11,095 nucleotides of DNA, from NCBI GenBank assembly GCA_024220525.1, contig JAMYWO010000032.1, positions 64,001 through 75,095 of the forward strand, written 5' to 3'. Of this stretch, positions 1-8,393 are shown one piece after another. Position 1 is the first letter of the stretch; each line of letters begins with the position of its first letter. A model generated the notes under the pieces. That model made no database searches. It was not told the DNA's origin and saw only the letters and a list, made by a program, of their open reading frames with translations. The translations under genes and the position numbers were made by a program. This DNA comes from Cochliopodium minus. Taxonomy: Eukaryota > Discosea > Himatismenida > Cochliopodiidae.

Positions 1-219
1 AAAAAGTTGATCAATACATTGAATCTTAAGAATCCAAGGTCCTTGGAGATTGTGGTGCTTCTTAGAAAACCAAAGAAAGTGGTAACCAATATCCTACCTA
101 AATATGTGGGCTGGGATATTGAAGATGAGTTTGTGATTGGCTATGGTTTGGATTATGCAGAGAGATATAGAACCCTTCCATACATTGGAACTCTTAAACC
201 ATCTTTATATTCTGATTAA
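1..219 (+). CDS. Hypoxanthine phosphoribosyltransferase, C-terminal part (5' end outside window)
   Basis: The 72 residues visible, read from base 1 to the TAA at 217-219, match the C-terminal end of hypoxanthine(-guanine) phosphoribosyltransferases. These enzymes transfer phosphoribose from PRPP to hypoxanthine or guanine in cytosolic purine salvage. Recognisable landmarks are VVLLRKPKK (the Lys that contacts the 6-oxo group of the base lies near here in the family), VGWDIEDEF (aromatic residue that stacks on the base; Trp here, usually Phe), then VIGYGLDYAERYRTLPYIG, whose GYGLDY Asp is the conserved metal/pyrophosphate-side residue. The GYGLDYAERYRxLPYIG form is closer to bacterial-type enzymes than to the animal form as I know it. 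The PRPP loop and N-terminal half lie upstream of the window. There is no intron in the visible part. Family call confident; exact substrate preference not readable from this fragment. Confidence 0.93.
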   Translation, partial: KKLINTLNLKNPRSLEIVVLLRKPKKVVTNILPKYVGWDIEDEFVIGYGLDYAERYRTLPYIGTLKPSLYSD

Positions 220-319
220 TTAATTAAATTGATTGGATATATCTATTATTTTGTTTATGGATTAATATTTATAAATTGTGTTATATTTCAAATCTTTTAA
301 TTTTGAATCTGTTTACATC

Positions 320-342
320 AGATATTCCACGTCTGGATATCT
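320..342. repeat. Interrupted inverted repeat (possible hairpin)
   Basis: AGATATTCCA, a CGTC loop, then TGGATATCT. The arms pair over nine bases with one bulged T in the left arm. It lies about 100 bases past the HPRT stop and 300 bases before the next ATG. It could be a 3'-end structure or a protein-binding site, but in sequence this AT-rich chance is a real alternative. Confidence 0.4.
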
Positions 343-622
343 AGACATATATTTTCAACGATACAAAAATCAAACATCGATATATTGGAGATATAACCTC
401 AAATACATTTAATTATTTATATTTGAATCGCATTAAAATGCAAATAATATCTCGTTGTGTTATATTAAAAAAATTTGATTGCTTGCCATTTTGTTTCTTT
501 TCATGAAATCTTAATCGATTTTGGGTTAGATATCTTTAAATTGCTTGTTGTGATTCAATTTTTTTTATTTTTGATCTTGAAACTACATTTTTATTTATTT
601 GAATATTTACTTTTAAAAACCA

Positions 623-640
623 ATGAAAAGTTGCAAATAA
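623..640 (+). promoter_or_regulatory. Possible upstream ORF (5 codons) before the Cys-rich protein gene
   Basis: ATG AAA AGT TGC AAA TAA ends 10 bases before the ATG at 651, in a different frame. If the transcript begins upstream of 623 it would be a minimal upstream ORF that could lower translation of the main frame. The transcription start is unknown. Confidence 0.25.
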
Positions 641-650
641 AGAAAAAAAA

Positions 651-1185
651 ATGAAAATTATAGTAATTTGTTTCTTGATAGTCTTTTCATTATCTTTCGT
701 TTCATCAGCAATTTGCAACTGTCAATGTTGTAAAGGTAAAAAATAAATATAATAGAGAAAAATATTTTCAAAAAAATCAAATCGAAAAACAGGATCAAAT
801 TGCAAAGTAGCGAATGTAGGAAGTATTGATTTGACTAGTTGTGGTTATTGTCTGAATTCAATGTGTTTTTACAGTAAGAATATTTTAATATGCGCATTAT
901 CCTGCTACCTTTCAACAAAATATAATTTGATCAATTACCATTAATTTCATTAACAAAAATCAAACTAATTAAAGATTTTCCTGAATCATGCCCATACCCT
1001 GTAAGAAATAATTCACTGTAAATTTATTTATTCCTAAATTTATACAAAATATATCATTAAATAAGGGTCAATTTGGAAATACAACTAGTTCATGCAGATC
1101 ATCATCAGCCAATCTAATTCCATCCACATATTTAATTTATTCAATCATATTCATTATTATATTCTTGTTTATCAAATTAGATTGA
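651..1185 (+). CDS. Small secreted Cys-rich protein with C-terminal membrane segment, 4 exons, 103 aa
   Basis: Exons 651-735, 793-873, 975-1000 and 1066-1185, joined at GT-AG junctions with matching phases (1, 1, 0), give 103 residues ending in TGA. Residues 1-20 are a signal peptide ending VSSA. The mature part has ten cysteines (22, 24, 26, 27, 32, 45, 48, 53, 61, 74), starting CNCQCC, with SCGYC and ESCPYP later, so up to five disulfides. NTT at 69-71 is an N-glycosylation site. A Ser-rich linker (72-78) leads to a very hydrophobic stretch (about 86-100) that ends in KLD. Expected product: a small cell-surface protein, either single-pass type I or GPI-anchored, with the tail acting as the anchor signal. 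The layout recalls small Cys-rich surface proteins of social amoebae, but I cannot name a family. Exon 3 is only 26 bases. No function is assigned. Confidence 0.8.
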
Positions 1186-1315
1186 AAAGAAAAGAGATAA
1201 TTTGTATTTGAAAATTAAAATTATTAGAGATTGAAAGAGATATGATTCAAAATTTTTTTTTTCAAATTTATATTTTATAAATTATCTTTTATTTTACAAA
1301 TATATATTGTTTGAT
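1186..1315. other. Short convergent intergenic region
   Basis: 130 AT-rich bases separate the stop of the Cys-rich gene (+) from the stop of array gene A (-), so the two genes are tail to tail and share this stretch for 3' ends. AATAAA on the minus strand at 1288-1293 lies about 25 bases past the stop of A and could be its polyadenylation signal. Confidence 0.45.
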
Positions 1316-2959
1316 TCACACATAGAACTTTTCAAGCCTAGTAGAAAGTTGAATTTCAGATTTACCAAGGACAGTCTTGACAGGGACATTCTTTTGTTTG
1401 GGATGAAAAAGAAAAAAGTAACAAATGGAAAGACCAGGAGCAGTGATACAAGCAGCACCCTCTGCCAAAACAAAAGTTAAGATTTTTATTTCATTTTAAA
1501 ATCTTTTTTTCTTTTTTTATTTTTTACCAATTGACATTTGGGCAACAGCTCTGTAAATAAAAGTTGTATTAAGAAAAAGTGCTCGGAATACAATAGAAGT
1601 GATTACAAAGAACCATATTCCCAAAGTAGAAAATACAAGCCTTTTGTATTGAATCCTCTTTGTCTGTTTTTGTTTATTAGATATGTACCACATTCCAGCT
1701 AGCTTGCGTATAAAGTAAATCGTGCAAAAAAAGGTGTATGCTGCAATGACAGAGAAGATGCTCAATCTAAACTTCTCAATAGAGTTTGGAGAAAGCTTTC
1801 CAATCGAATAAGTAAACTGAAAAGTAAGAGATATGATAAGAACTACAGTGTACCCTATAACAAAAAAATTGATACAAATTCAAATTTTTTAATTCTACTT
1901 TAAGAATATTTTATATTTTGAAATAAAATAATAAAAAACTACCTATCATTAGAAATATTGCACAAGAGTAAGCCAAAATTATGTACTTTGTCATATCAGT
2001 TGTTTTGAGAATGACATAAGACAAATGAAAAGAAACTAAAAGAAGAGATAAAGTTGTAAAATAATCGAGAAGGTTGACAGTTGAAACGAGATAGTAAAAA
2101 TTTTCAATGGCGTGCCAATATGACCATGGGTCCACTAAATACAAAATGTCGCAAAAACAAGCAATGGCCGCTAATGTTAACACCCCATTTGCAACTGTCA
2201 CTTTGAATCCTTCAAAACATAGAAATCTCATCAGTTGAAACAGAACCAATGACATTCCTAGCAAATTGAGAAAAATAAGAATTATCTGATAAAATATCAT
2301 CCCTCCTCTATTCAAATAATCCATATCACTCTTTGTGTAAAAAATAAATTTTTAAAGTGGTGTAACAACAAAATAAACAATTCTGGAAAATAAGTATTAA
2401 TAAAATAAAAAATGGATTACTTTATCTCCTTCTAACTTCATTATGACTGGATCTTGTTTACCTAACAATGGAGCTATATATTTTCTAAAATCTCTGTTCT
2501 CTATCAATACAACTGGTATTTTCAACACTTTCGGAGAAGGATTCTTCTGGAGATTGGATGCGAAAATGTGAGTCCCATCTGTGATGATCAAAACTGCAGA
2601 TGCATTTGCATTTTGAGCAACCAATGAATGTTGATTTATCTTTAAGAAAAGATAAATTTAAAGTTACGAAAATTTTTTTTTTTTTTTACATTACATCCTC
2701 CATCAGGTGCAACTATAACAATTGCTCCATTCATGAATGGTTTCAATGTTGGATCTGCATCTGTACAATTTTGCAATCCTGATGAGTTATATCCAAGCGG
2801 GATCAAATTGGATGTTACATTGAAAGGTGGTGGAAGTGATGTTCCATGTAAAAATGGTGTTCTTATCCATACTGATGTTCCATTTATAAATATATAAGAG
2901 GCATTTGAAGTAAATATCATCATGAAAAGCCATATCAGTGAAATATTCTTTGTTGACAT
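1316..2959 (-). CDS. PA-domain seven-transmembrane protein, array gene A (diverged copy), 5 exons, 449 aa
   Basis: Exons on the minus strand, 5' to 3': 2959-2690, 2639-2421, 2330-1943, 1854-1528 and 1461-1316 (TGA at 1316-1318). They join without frame breaks into 449 residues. Residues 1-20 are a signal peptide (cut near SNA/SYIF). About 21-90 hold GTSVWIRTPFLHGTS, three N-x-S/T sites besides NGT, and the start of the PA domain (GAIVIVAPDGGC); 91-163 finish it (SLVAQ, SAVLIIT, IPVVLIE). Seven hydrophobic segments follow, with VDPWSYWHA between TM2 and TM3, NSIEKFRLSI before TM5 and TAPGLSICYFFLF in TM7. The cytosolic tail ends LEKFYV. Compared with B-D it lacks two introns, has one extra (inside the Gly codon of GYTVVL), and two introns sit at slightly different places. 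The frame is intact, so it is not a pseudogene on this evidence. Role inferred: surface or endomembrane receptor or sorting protein; ligand unknown. Confidence 0.82.
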
Positions 2960-3395
2960 TCTTAGAGACCGATAAATCTCTTTTTTTTATATTCTTTGAT
3001 TCATATTGGAAACATATTATGGCCTAATATTTTAATTTGGCCAATATATTGGTATGGAAATAGTAATAAATTTTAAAATTCTTCCTCTTGCTAATATAAA
3101 AAGCTTTAAATTAGAATGTGATTCCAATTAATAAATGAAATTCCCAAGTTTATTTTGATTTCTATTCACATTTTTTTTTTTAATCATTTCTTTTAGTAAA
3201 TGTTTGAAACATGTTCCAACCTTTTCACATGGATAAACAATTTGTAATTATCCCTAATTATTGAAACCAGGAAGATAGAGGATATTTAAAAGTGTAATTT
3301 CATTTTAATTCAAATCAATTGAAGTTTACACATTTATCTTGTGATTTTCATTCTTTTTTATCATTGTGATTCTCAAATAATCTTTTTTTTGATTT
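2960..3395. other. Intergenic region between array genes B and A
   Basis: 436 AT-rich bases holding the 3' end of B and the promoter of A, both on the minus strand. There is no further gene. A minus-strand TATAAAAAAAAG at 2980-2991 is 21-32 bases before the ATG of A. It may be a TATA box only if the 5' UTR is extremely short, so it could equally be chance. Confidence 0.5.
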
Positions 3396-5237
3396 TCAAT
3401 TTTCGAATTTTTTATATTTCTCTTCGTTTTTGATCATTTCATTGGAGTTGACAGATTGATGAGAAGAAGAAGTTTCTCTTTTTTTAGGGTTAAACAAAAG
3501 GAAGTAGCAAACGCAAAGACCAGGATTGATCAACATTCCTAAATAAAAAAAAAAAACAAGAACGTAACTCTATTTGAAAGGATATGATAAAGAAATAATT
3601 ACCTACAGATTGAATAGCAAGATTAGCAATAGCAGAAAAAGAATAAGCATGATGAAGAAACAATCCACGAAGTACAATAGTAATGATGATAACAAACCAC
3701 ATTCCTACTGTTGCAAAGACGAGTCTGGGATAGTCTATTTTGGTTGTTTTTTTTTGTTCTCCAGAGGCTGACCACATTTGAACGAGTCTGTGAACAAAAT
3801 ACAATGTACAACAAAAGACATAGAAAGCAATAAACGAATAAATGGATAATCTAAACTTTTCAATGGAGTTTTGAGAAAGTTTTCCGTAAGAATTTAACAA
3901 TTGAAATGAAACTGAAATTATCAGAACAGTAGTATATCCAGCCATAAGAAGAATAGCACCTATGTACGCTAAAACTACATATTTGATGAGGTTATTTGAT
4001 TTGAGAACGACATGAGACAAATGGAATGAAACTAAAAGAAGGCCTATCGTGGAAAAGTAATCATAAAAGTTTGAATAAAGGACAAGGTAAGTGAAAGATG
4101 GAATCTGTTAACAAGAAATATAATTTTAAAAAAGAAAAAATAAAAAAAAAAAAATTTTTTTACAGCATGCCAATACGCCCATGGATCAAAGCAATACATT
4201 AACGCCTTTAAAAAAGAATGTTTATTATAAAATCGTAAATTCAAAAAAAATGATCAATCAAAATAAACTTACAAAGAAACCAGACAAAATACTTAGAATA
4301 AAAACTCCGTTTGCAACTGTGAATTGGAAGCCATCTTTTATGATGAATCTCGTGAGCTGAAATCCAACAAGAAACATGGTAACCAAAGTCAAGATCCCAA
4401 AGAAAATTTGTGCAAACAAAACCCCTCCTTTGTTCAAAATATCCATGTTACTCTGTTTAATTGAAAAAATAAGAATGGAAAAATTGAAAGTTTTTAAAAT
4501 TTTTTTTTACCTTGTCTCCTTCAACTTTCATGACCACTGTTATTTGTTTGGTCAAAAGCGGGGTAATATGTTTCCCGAAATCGTCAACTTCTATAAAAAT
4601 AACAGGAATCTTTATTACTTTGGGAGATGGATGATCTTGAAGATTTGCTGAGAATATATGAGCACCATATGTTATCACTAAAACTGCAGCTGCTCCCGCT
4701 TTTTGTGCAACCAATGCATGTTGATTTATACCTAATTAAAATATTATTGGAAAAAGGATTATAAGAATTAGTTTTTAGAATTTTGATCTATTTTCTTATT
4801 TATTGAAGTTTTATTTTACTTTTAGTGAAGGATAATAAAAATTATATAATTATATTATTATTATAAGGAATTGGAGTATTCAATAAACATAAGAAAGAGT
4901 ATTTGAATTAATTATCAATCTATCTCCAAAGATTTTAAACATCTTTCTTTAAATATGAACAAAAAATTTTTTTACTGCAACCTCCATCAGGCGCTACCAT
5001 TACTATTGCTCCATTCATAAATGGTTTCAATGTTGGATCTGCATCTGTACAATTTTGTAATCCCGAACTATTAAAACCAAGAGGGATCAAAAAAGAGGTT
5101 ACATTGAAAGGTGGTGGAAGTGATGTTCCATGTAAATATGGTGTTCTGATCCATAATGAAGTTCCATTGTTGAAAATATATGAACTATTGCAAGTGATTA
5201 TAAAAATCATCAAAAGAAAACATATCATTATCTTCAT
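3396..5237 (-). CDS. PA-domain seven-transmembrane protein, array gene B, 6 exons, 449 aa
   Basis: Minus-strand exons 5237-4976, 4731-4511, 4452-4273, 4205-4164, 4104-3603 and 3538-3396 (TGA) give 449 residues. The ATG at 5237-5235 begins MKIMICF; the open frame reaches back to a TTG at 5246, which I reject as a start. After the signal peptide come GTSLWIRTPYLHGTS and LQNCTDADPTLKPF, then the PA domain (GAIVMVAPDGGC, ALVAQKAGAAAVLVIT, IPVIFIEVDDFGKH), which in other proteins is a non-catalytic lid or ligand-binding module. Seven membrane segments follow, with CFDPWAYWHA in the TM2-TM3 loop, NSIEKFRLSI before TM5 and NPGLCVCYFLLF in TM7. The basic loop between TM5 and TM6 (GEQKKTTK) faces the cytosol if the N-terminus is lumenal. 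The tail ends YKKFEN. Exons 1-2 resemble D most, exon 3 resembles C. Intron 1, at 244 bases, is the longest of the array. Confidence 0.88.
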
Positions 5238-5945
5238 TTTTTTCAATCTATCAAAATGTTTAATATTTGAGTTCCCTTAAAAATTGTTCAATTCGAATTT
5301 TTTATATTATTTTTTCGGATTTTATATTCAATCAAAAATATGAATGAATGATAACAAAATTGAGCCTTATTCTCATATTTTATTTAATTGGGAGTTATAA
5401 TTTTATTATTCTTTTAGATATCTTAAAAGATATAAATTTTATATTTATTTCATTGCAGTGAAATTATTTTCCAAAGATTTTGAAATATTATTAAAATAAT
5501 ATCTCACAATAAACAAATGATTTTTATGATTGAAACAAAAGAAATTATTTACATTCATTGCAATTTGTTCATCCAGAATGATCTCCTTAATAATTATTTT
5601 TGTTTGATCTTAATTCCCCTATAACGATCATCCAAAAGTATTGTTGTAATCCAAAGTAATCAAATGAGTTCAAATTGTTTGAAAAATGAATTATGTTCAT
5701 TTTCAAAATATTTTTATTGTACTGTTTTCATTTTTTTTATTTTTTTTTTCCTTTCACTTTGGTTACACATTTGTATGACCAAAATATGTATTGAGAAGAT
5801 GAATCAACTATCAATATTAAAGTAATTAATTGATTTAAATAGTTTATTTTTCCCCTTTTCACTCAGTAAAGATTATGAGATGAAGAATTAAATATTCTTA
5901 AAACAGATGGAGCATTTCTTCAAAAATTATAAATAAAAATAGGAA
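5238..5945. other. Intergenic region between array genes C and B
   Basis: 708 AT-rich bases, the longest gap, holding the 3' end of C and the promoter of B. I see no gene, RNA or mobile element. A TATAAAAAA on the minus strand (5298-5306) is listed separately. A minus-strand AATAAA at 5843-5848 lies about 100 bases past the stop of C and could serve its 3' end. Confidence 0.5.
5298..5306 (-). promoter_or_regulatory. Candidate TATA box of gene B
   Basis: TATAAAAAA on the minus strand, 61-69 bases before the ATG of B. Gene D has TATAAAAG at the same distance. The agreement raises the odds slightly in sequence where such strings are common. Confidence 0.35.
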
Positions 5946-7794
5946 TCAATGAGATTCGAAACCAGAGTTTTCCATACTCGTATCAAATTTCCTATATTCC
6001 TTGTTGTTTTGGAGTTCATTGTTCAAAGATGGATCAACAGAAGTTGTGACAGTTTTAGTTTTGGGCTGAAACAAAAAGAAATAACAAACACAAAGACCAG
6101 GATTGATCAATAAACCTTTTTATTTTATTTTGAAAGAGTTTTTCAATGAAAAATAAAATAGATAAGAAAATTTATTACCCACTGTTGAAATGGAAATACT
6201 AGCAATAGCAGAATAAGAATAAGCATGATTTAGAAACAATATCCGGAGTGTAATTGTCAAAAGGATAACAAACCAAATCCCTACTGTTGCAAAGACGAGT
6301 CTTGGATAATTTATCTTGTTTGTTTGTGTTTGATCTCCCGAACGAGACCACATTTGTAAGAGTCTACGAACAAAATACAATGTACAGCAGAAAATGTAAA
6401 ACGCAATAAATGAATAAATGGATAATCTAAACTTTTCGATAGAATTATGAGAAAGTTTTTCCAATGAGTGAAGTAATTGGTATGAAACTGAAATAATGAG
6501 AACTGCTGTATATCCAACCATAAGAATAATTGCACCTATACACGCCAAAGAAAAATATCTATCAAGATTATTTGTTTTTAGAACTACGAAAGACAAGTGA
6601 TACGACACCAAAAGAATTGCAGTAGTGTAAAAATAATCATAGAAATTAATGTAAATGACAAGGTAGGTGAAAGACGGAATCTGTTGAAAAAAAAAAAAGA
6701 TTTGAATTTTAAATGGATAAATGACTTTTTAATCGTAGAATCTAAAAAGAATTTACAGCATGCCAATACGCCCAAGGATCGAAACAAGACATTAAACCCT
6801 AAAGTTTTAAATAATATAAATGGAATCTCTATTTATAAAAAATCAACTTACAAAACAGCTAGATAAAATACTCATAACAAAAGCACCATTGGCAACAGAG
6901 ATTTGAAACCCATCAAGTAAAATGAATCTTGTCAGCTGAAACCCAATGAGAAACATGGAAAACAAATGTAAACCCCCAAAAAAAATTTGGGAGAATAAAA
7001 TTCCTCCTTTGTTCAAGATATCTAAGTTACTCTTTTTTTTTAAAAAAAGGATTCAATATTTTTAAAAAAAAATTCCAAAAAAATTGAAAAAGAATTTGGA
7101 ACCTTGTCCCCTTCAACCTTCATGATCACTTTTAGTTGTTTATTTAATGATGGAGTTACATATTTTCCAAAATCATCAGCTTCAATAAAAATAACAGGAA
7201 TCTTTACAAATTTGCGAGAAGGATGATCTTGTAGATTTGCTGCAAAAATATGAGTGCCATAGGTTATCACTAAAACTGCAGATGCTCCTGCTTTTTGTGC
7301 AACTAAAGCATGTTGATTGATACCTTTTTGAAAAAAAGAAGAAAAATTATAAAAATCAATTCGAAAAATTCACGTATATATAAAGAAATTCAAATTTGAG
7401 GAAATATTAATGATAAATTGAAAGAATATTGGTCTATATGAAAAATTTTTCAAAACAAAGTGATCAATAAATGATTTTGACTCGAAGATATTTTGGTCAT
7501 ATATATAAATTAAATTTTTTTTATACTGCAACCCCCATACGGTGAAACCATCACTATTGCTCCATTCATAAATGGTTTTAATGTTGGATCTGCATCCGTA
7601 CAATTTTGTAATCCCGATGTGTTAAAACCAAGAGGGATTAGAAAAGAGGTTACATTGAAAGGAGGTGGAAATGATGTTCCATGTAAATAAGGTGTTCGAA
7701 TCCATATTGAGGTTCCATTTATCAAAATATATGAACAATTGCATGTGATTATAAAAATCAAAAAAAGAAAACATATCATAATCTTTATTTCCAT
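5946..7794 (-). CDS. PA-domain seven-transmembrane protein, array gene C, 6 exons, 460 aa
   Basis: Minus-strand exons 7794-7527, 7323-7103, 7031-6852, 6798-6757, 6680-6179 and 6115-5946 (TGA) give 460 residues, the longest of the four because of its tail. It starts MEIKIMICF (signal peptide), then GTSIWIRTPYLHGTS, NCTDADPTLKPF and the PA domain (GAIVMVSPYGGC, ALVAQKAGASAVLVIT, IPVIFIEADDFGKY). Here the APDGG of the other copies reads SPYGG. Seven membrane segments follow with CFDPWAYWHA, NSIEKFRLSI and NPGLCVCYFFLF at the usual places. Exon 3 starts SNLDILN, so the Met found there in the other copies is Leu. The donor of intron 2 is GTTCCA, unlike the GTAA or GTAG of all other introns in the window. 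The splice is kept because the acceptor, the phase and the exon lengths match B and D, and read-through meets a stop within about 20 codons. The tail carries YRKFD. Confidence 0.85.
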
Positions 7795-8393
7795 TTTCCA
7801 ATGAATTATCTTTAAAAATTTTATTTTTTATTATTCTAACAAACATCCAATCTTTTGAAAATATATTTTAGGTTTCATTTATTCATTTGTTCTATGATAA
7901 AAGTTTATTCTTTTGAGAGGAAAATCTTTTAAAAAATATATTTTATATTTTGCACAACGGTGATATGACTTTAAATAATTAATACATTTTTGAAATAATC
8001 TTACCCAATTGAAATTAATCGTGAAACTTCTTTTAATCTCACAGGATTAATTTAAAATTAATGGAAATTCTTTGATTGAATTCTTCATCCTATGAGAAGG
8101 CATTAAAGTAAAACGATTCAAGAATGTTTCAGAGGTAAATCTTTTCTATTTTTTTTTTTTTTTTTTTGATATTGTTTTTATTTCTTCATAATAATAATAA
8201 TATTTTATTTCTTTCACTTTAGTGAAAAACCTCTTGGATCTATCTTTTATCACTATGGAGTTTGTGGAGTAAAAATGATTTTTGTTAGTTTGTCAGAAAA
8301 ATTTGCCTTTTTATACTTATTTCCTCAAATGAGAAAACGTGTGTATACTAAAAAATATATTTACATTCATTTATTTGCATGGTAAAAATTTTT
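7795..8393. other. Intergenic region between array genes D and C
   Basis: 599 AT-rich bases with no gene. It holds a 19-base T run (8149-8167), a short ATA repeat (8188-8202), a near-palindrome TTTCACTTTAGTGAAA (8213-8228) and a minus-strand AATAAA (8370-8375) about 20 bases past the stop of D, a plausible polyadenylation signal. No clear TATA box is seen near the start of C. Confidence 0.5.
8149..8202. repeat. Homopolymer T(19) and ATA microsatellite
   Basis: 19 T at 8149-8167, then after a short spacer about five ATA units at 8188-8202. This is low-complexity DNA typical of the intergenic regions here and probably length-variable. Confidence 0.8.

Larger units (their letters stand above)
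220..650. other. Intergenic region between HPRT and the Cys-rich protein gene
   Basis: AT-rich and without a supportable gene. It must hold the HPRT 3' UTR and the promoter of the next gene on the same strand. It contains an interrupted inverted repeat (320-342) and a five-codon upstream ATG frame (623-640), both listed separately. A minus-strand open frame at 536-718 only shadows the first exon of the next gene. Confidence 0.6.

Noticed and set aside
2642-2690. KKKK-rich and Phe-rich extensions after GGC in the open frames of exon 1
   Set aside because: These are read-through into intron 1. The donor right after GGC and the PA continuation in exon 2 explain the true protein.
1316-2959. Gene A as a pseudogene
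   Set aside because: It is the most diverged copy with a different intron layout, but the spliced frame is intact over 449 residues, and key motifs and glycosylation sites are kept.
4376-4651. Plus-strand open frame of 91 codons over the array
   Set aside because: It lies antisense to exons 2 and 3 of gene B, has no domain signature, and its composition is that of a shadow frame.
5238-5246. Upstream start of gene B at TTG (5246)
   Set aside because: The codon is TTG, not ATG. The ATG at 5237 aligns with internal Met codons of D and gives a normal signal peptide.
6597-6866. Plus-strand open frame of 89 codons
   Set aside because: It is antisense to exons 3-5 of gene C and crosses two introns of that gene. 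No recognisable protein.
6969-6990. Frameshift in exon 3 of gene C at the A/C run
   Set aside because: Counting the run (T8 then G5 on the coding strand) keeps the frame through SQIFFGGL, in line with B and D.
8149-8167. T19 run as a polyadenylated retrocopy tail
   Set aside because: No coding remnant or target-site duplication lies next to it, and similar runs occur across all gaps and introns here.
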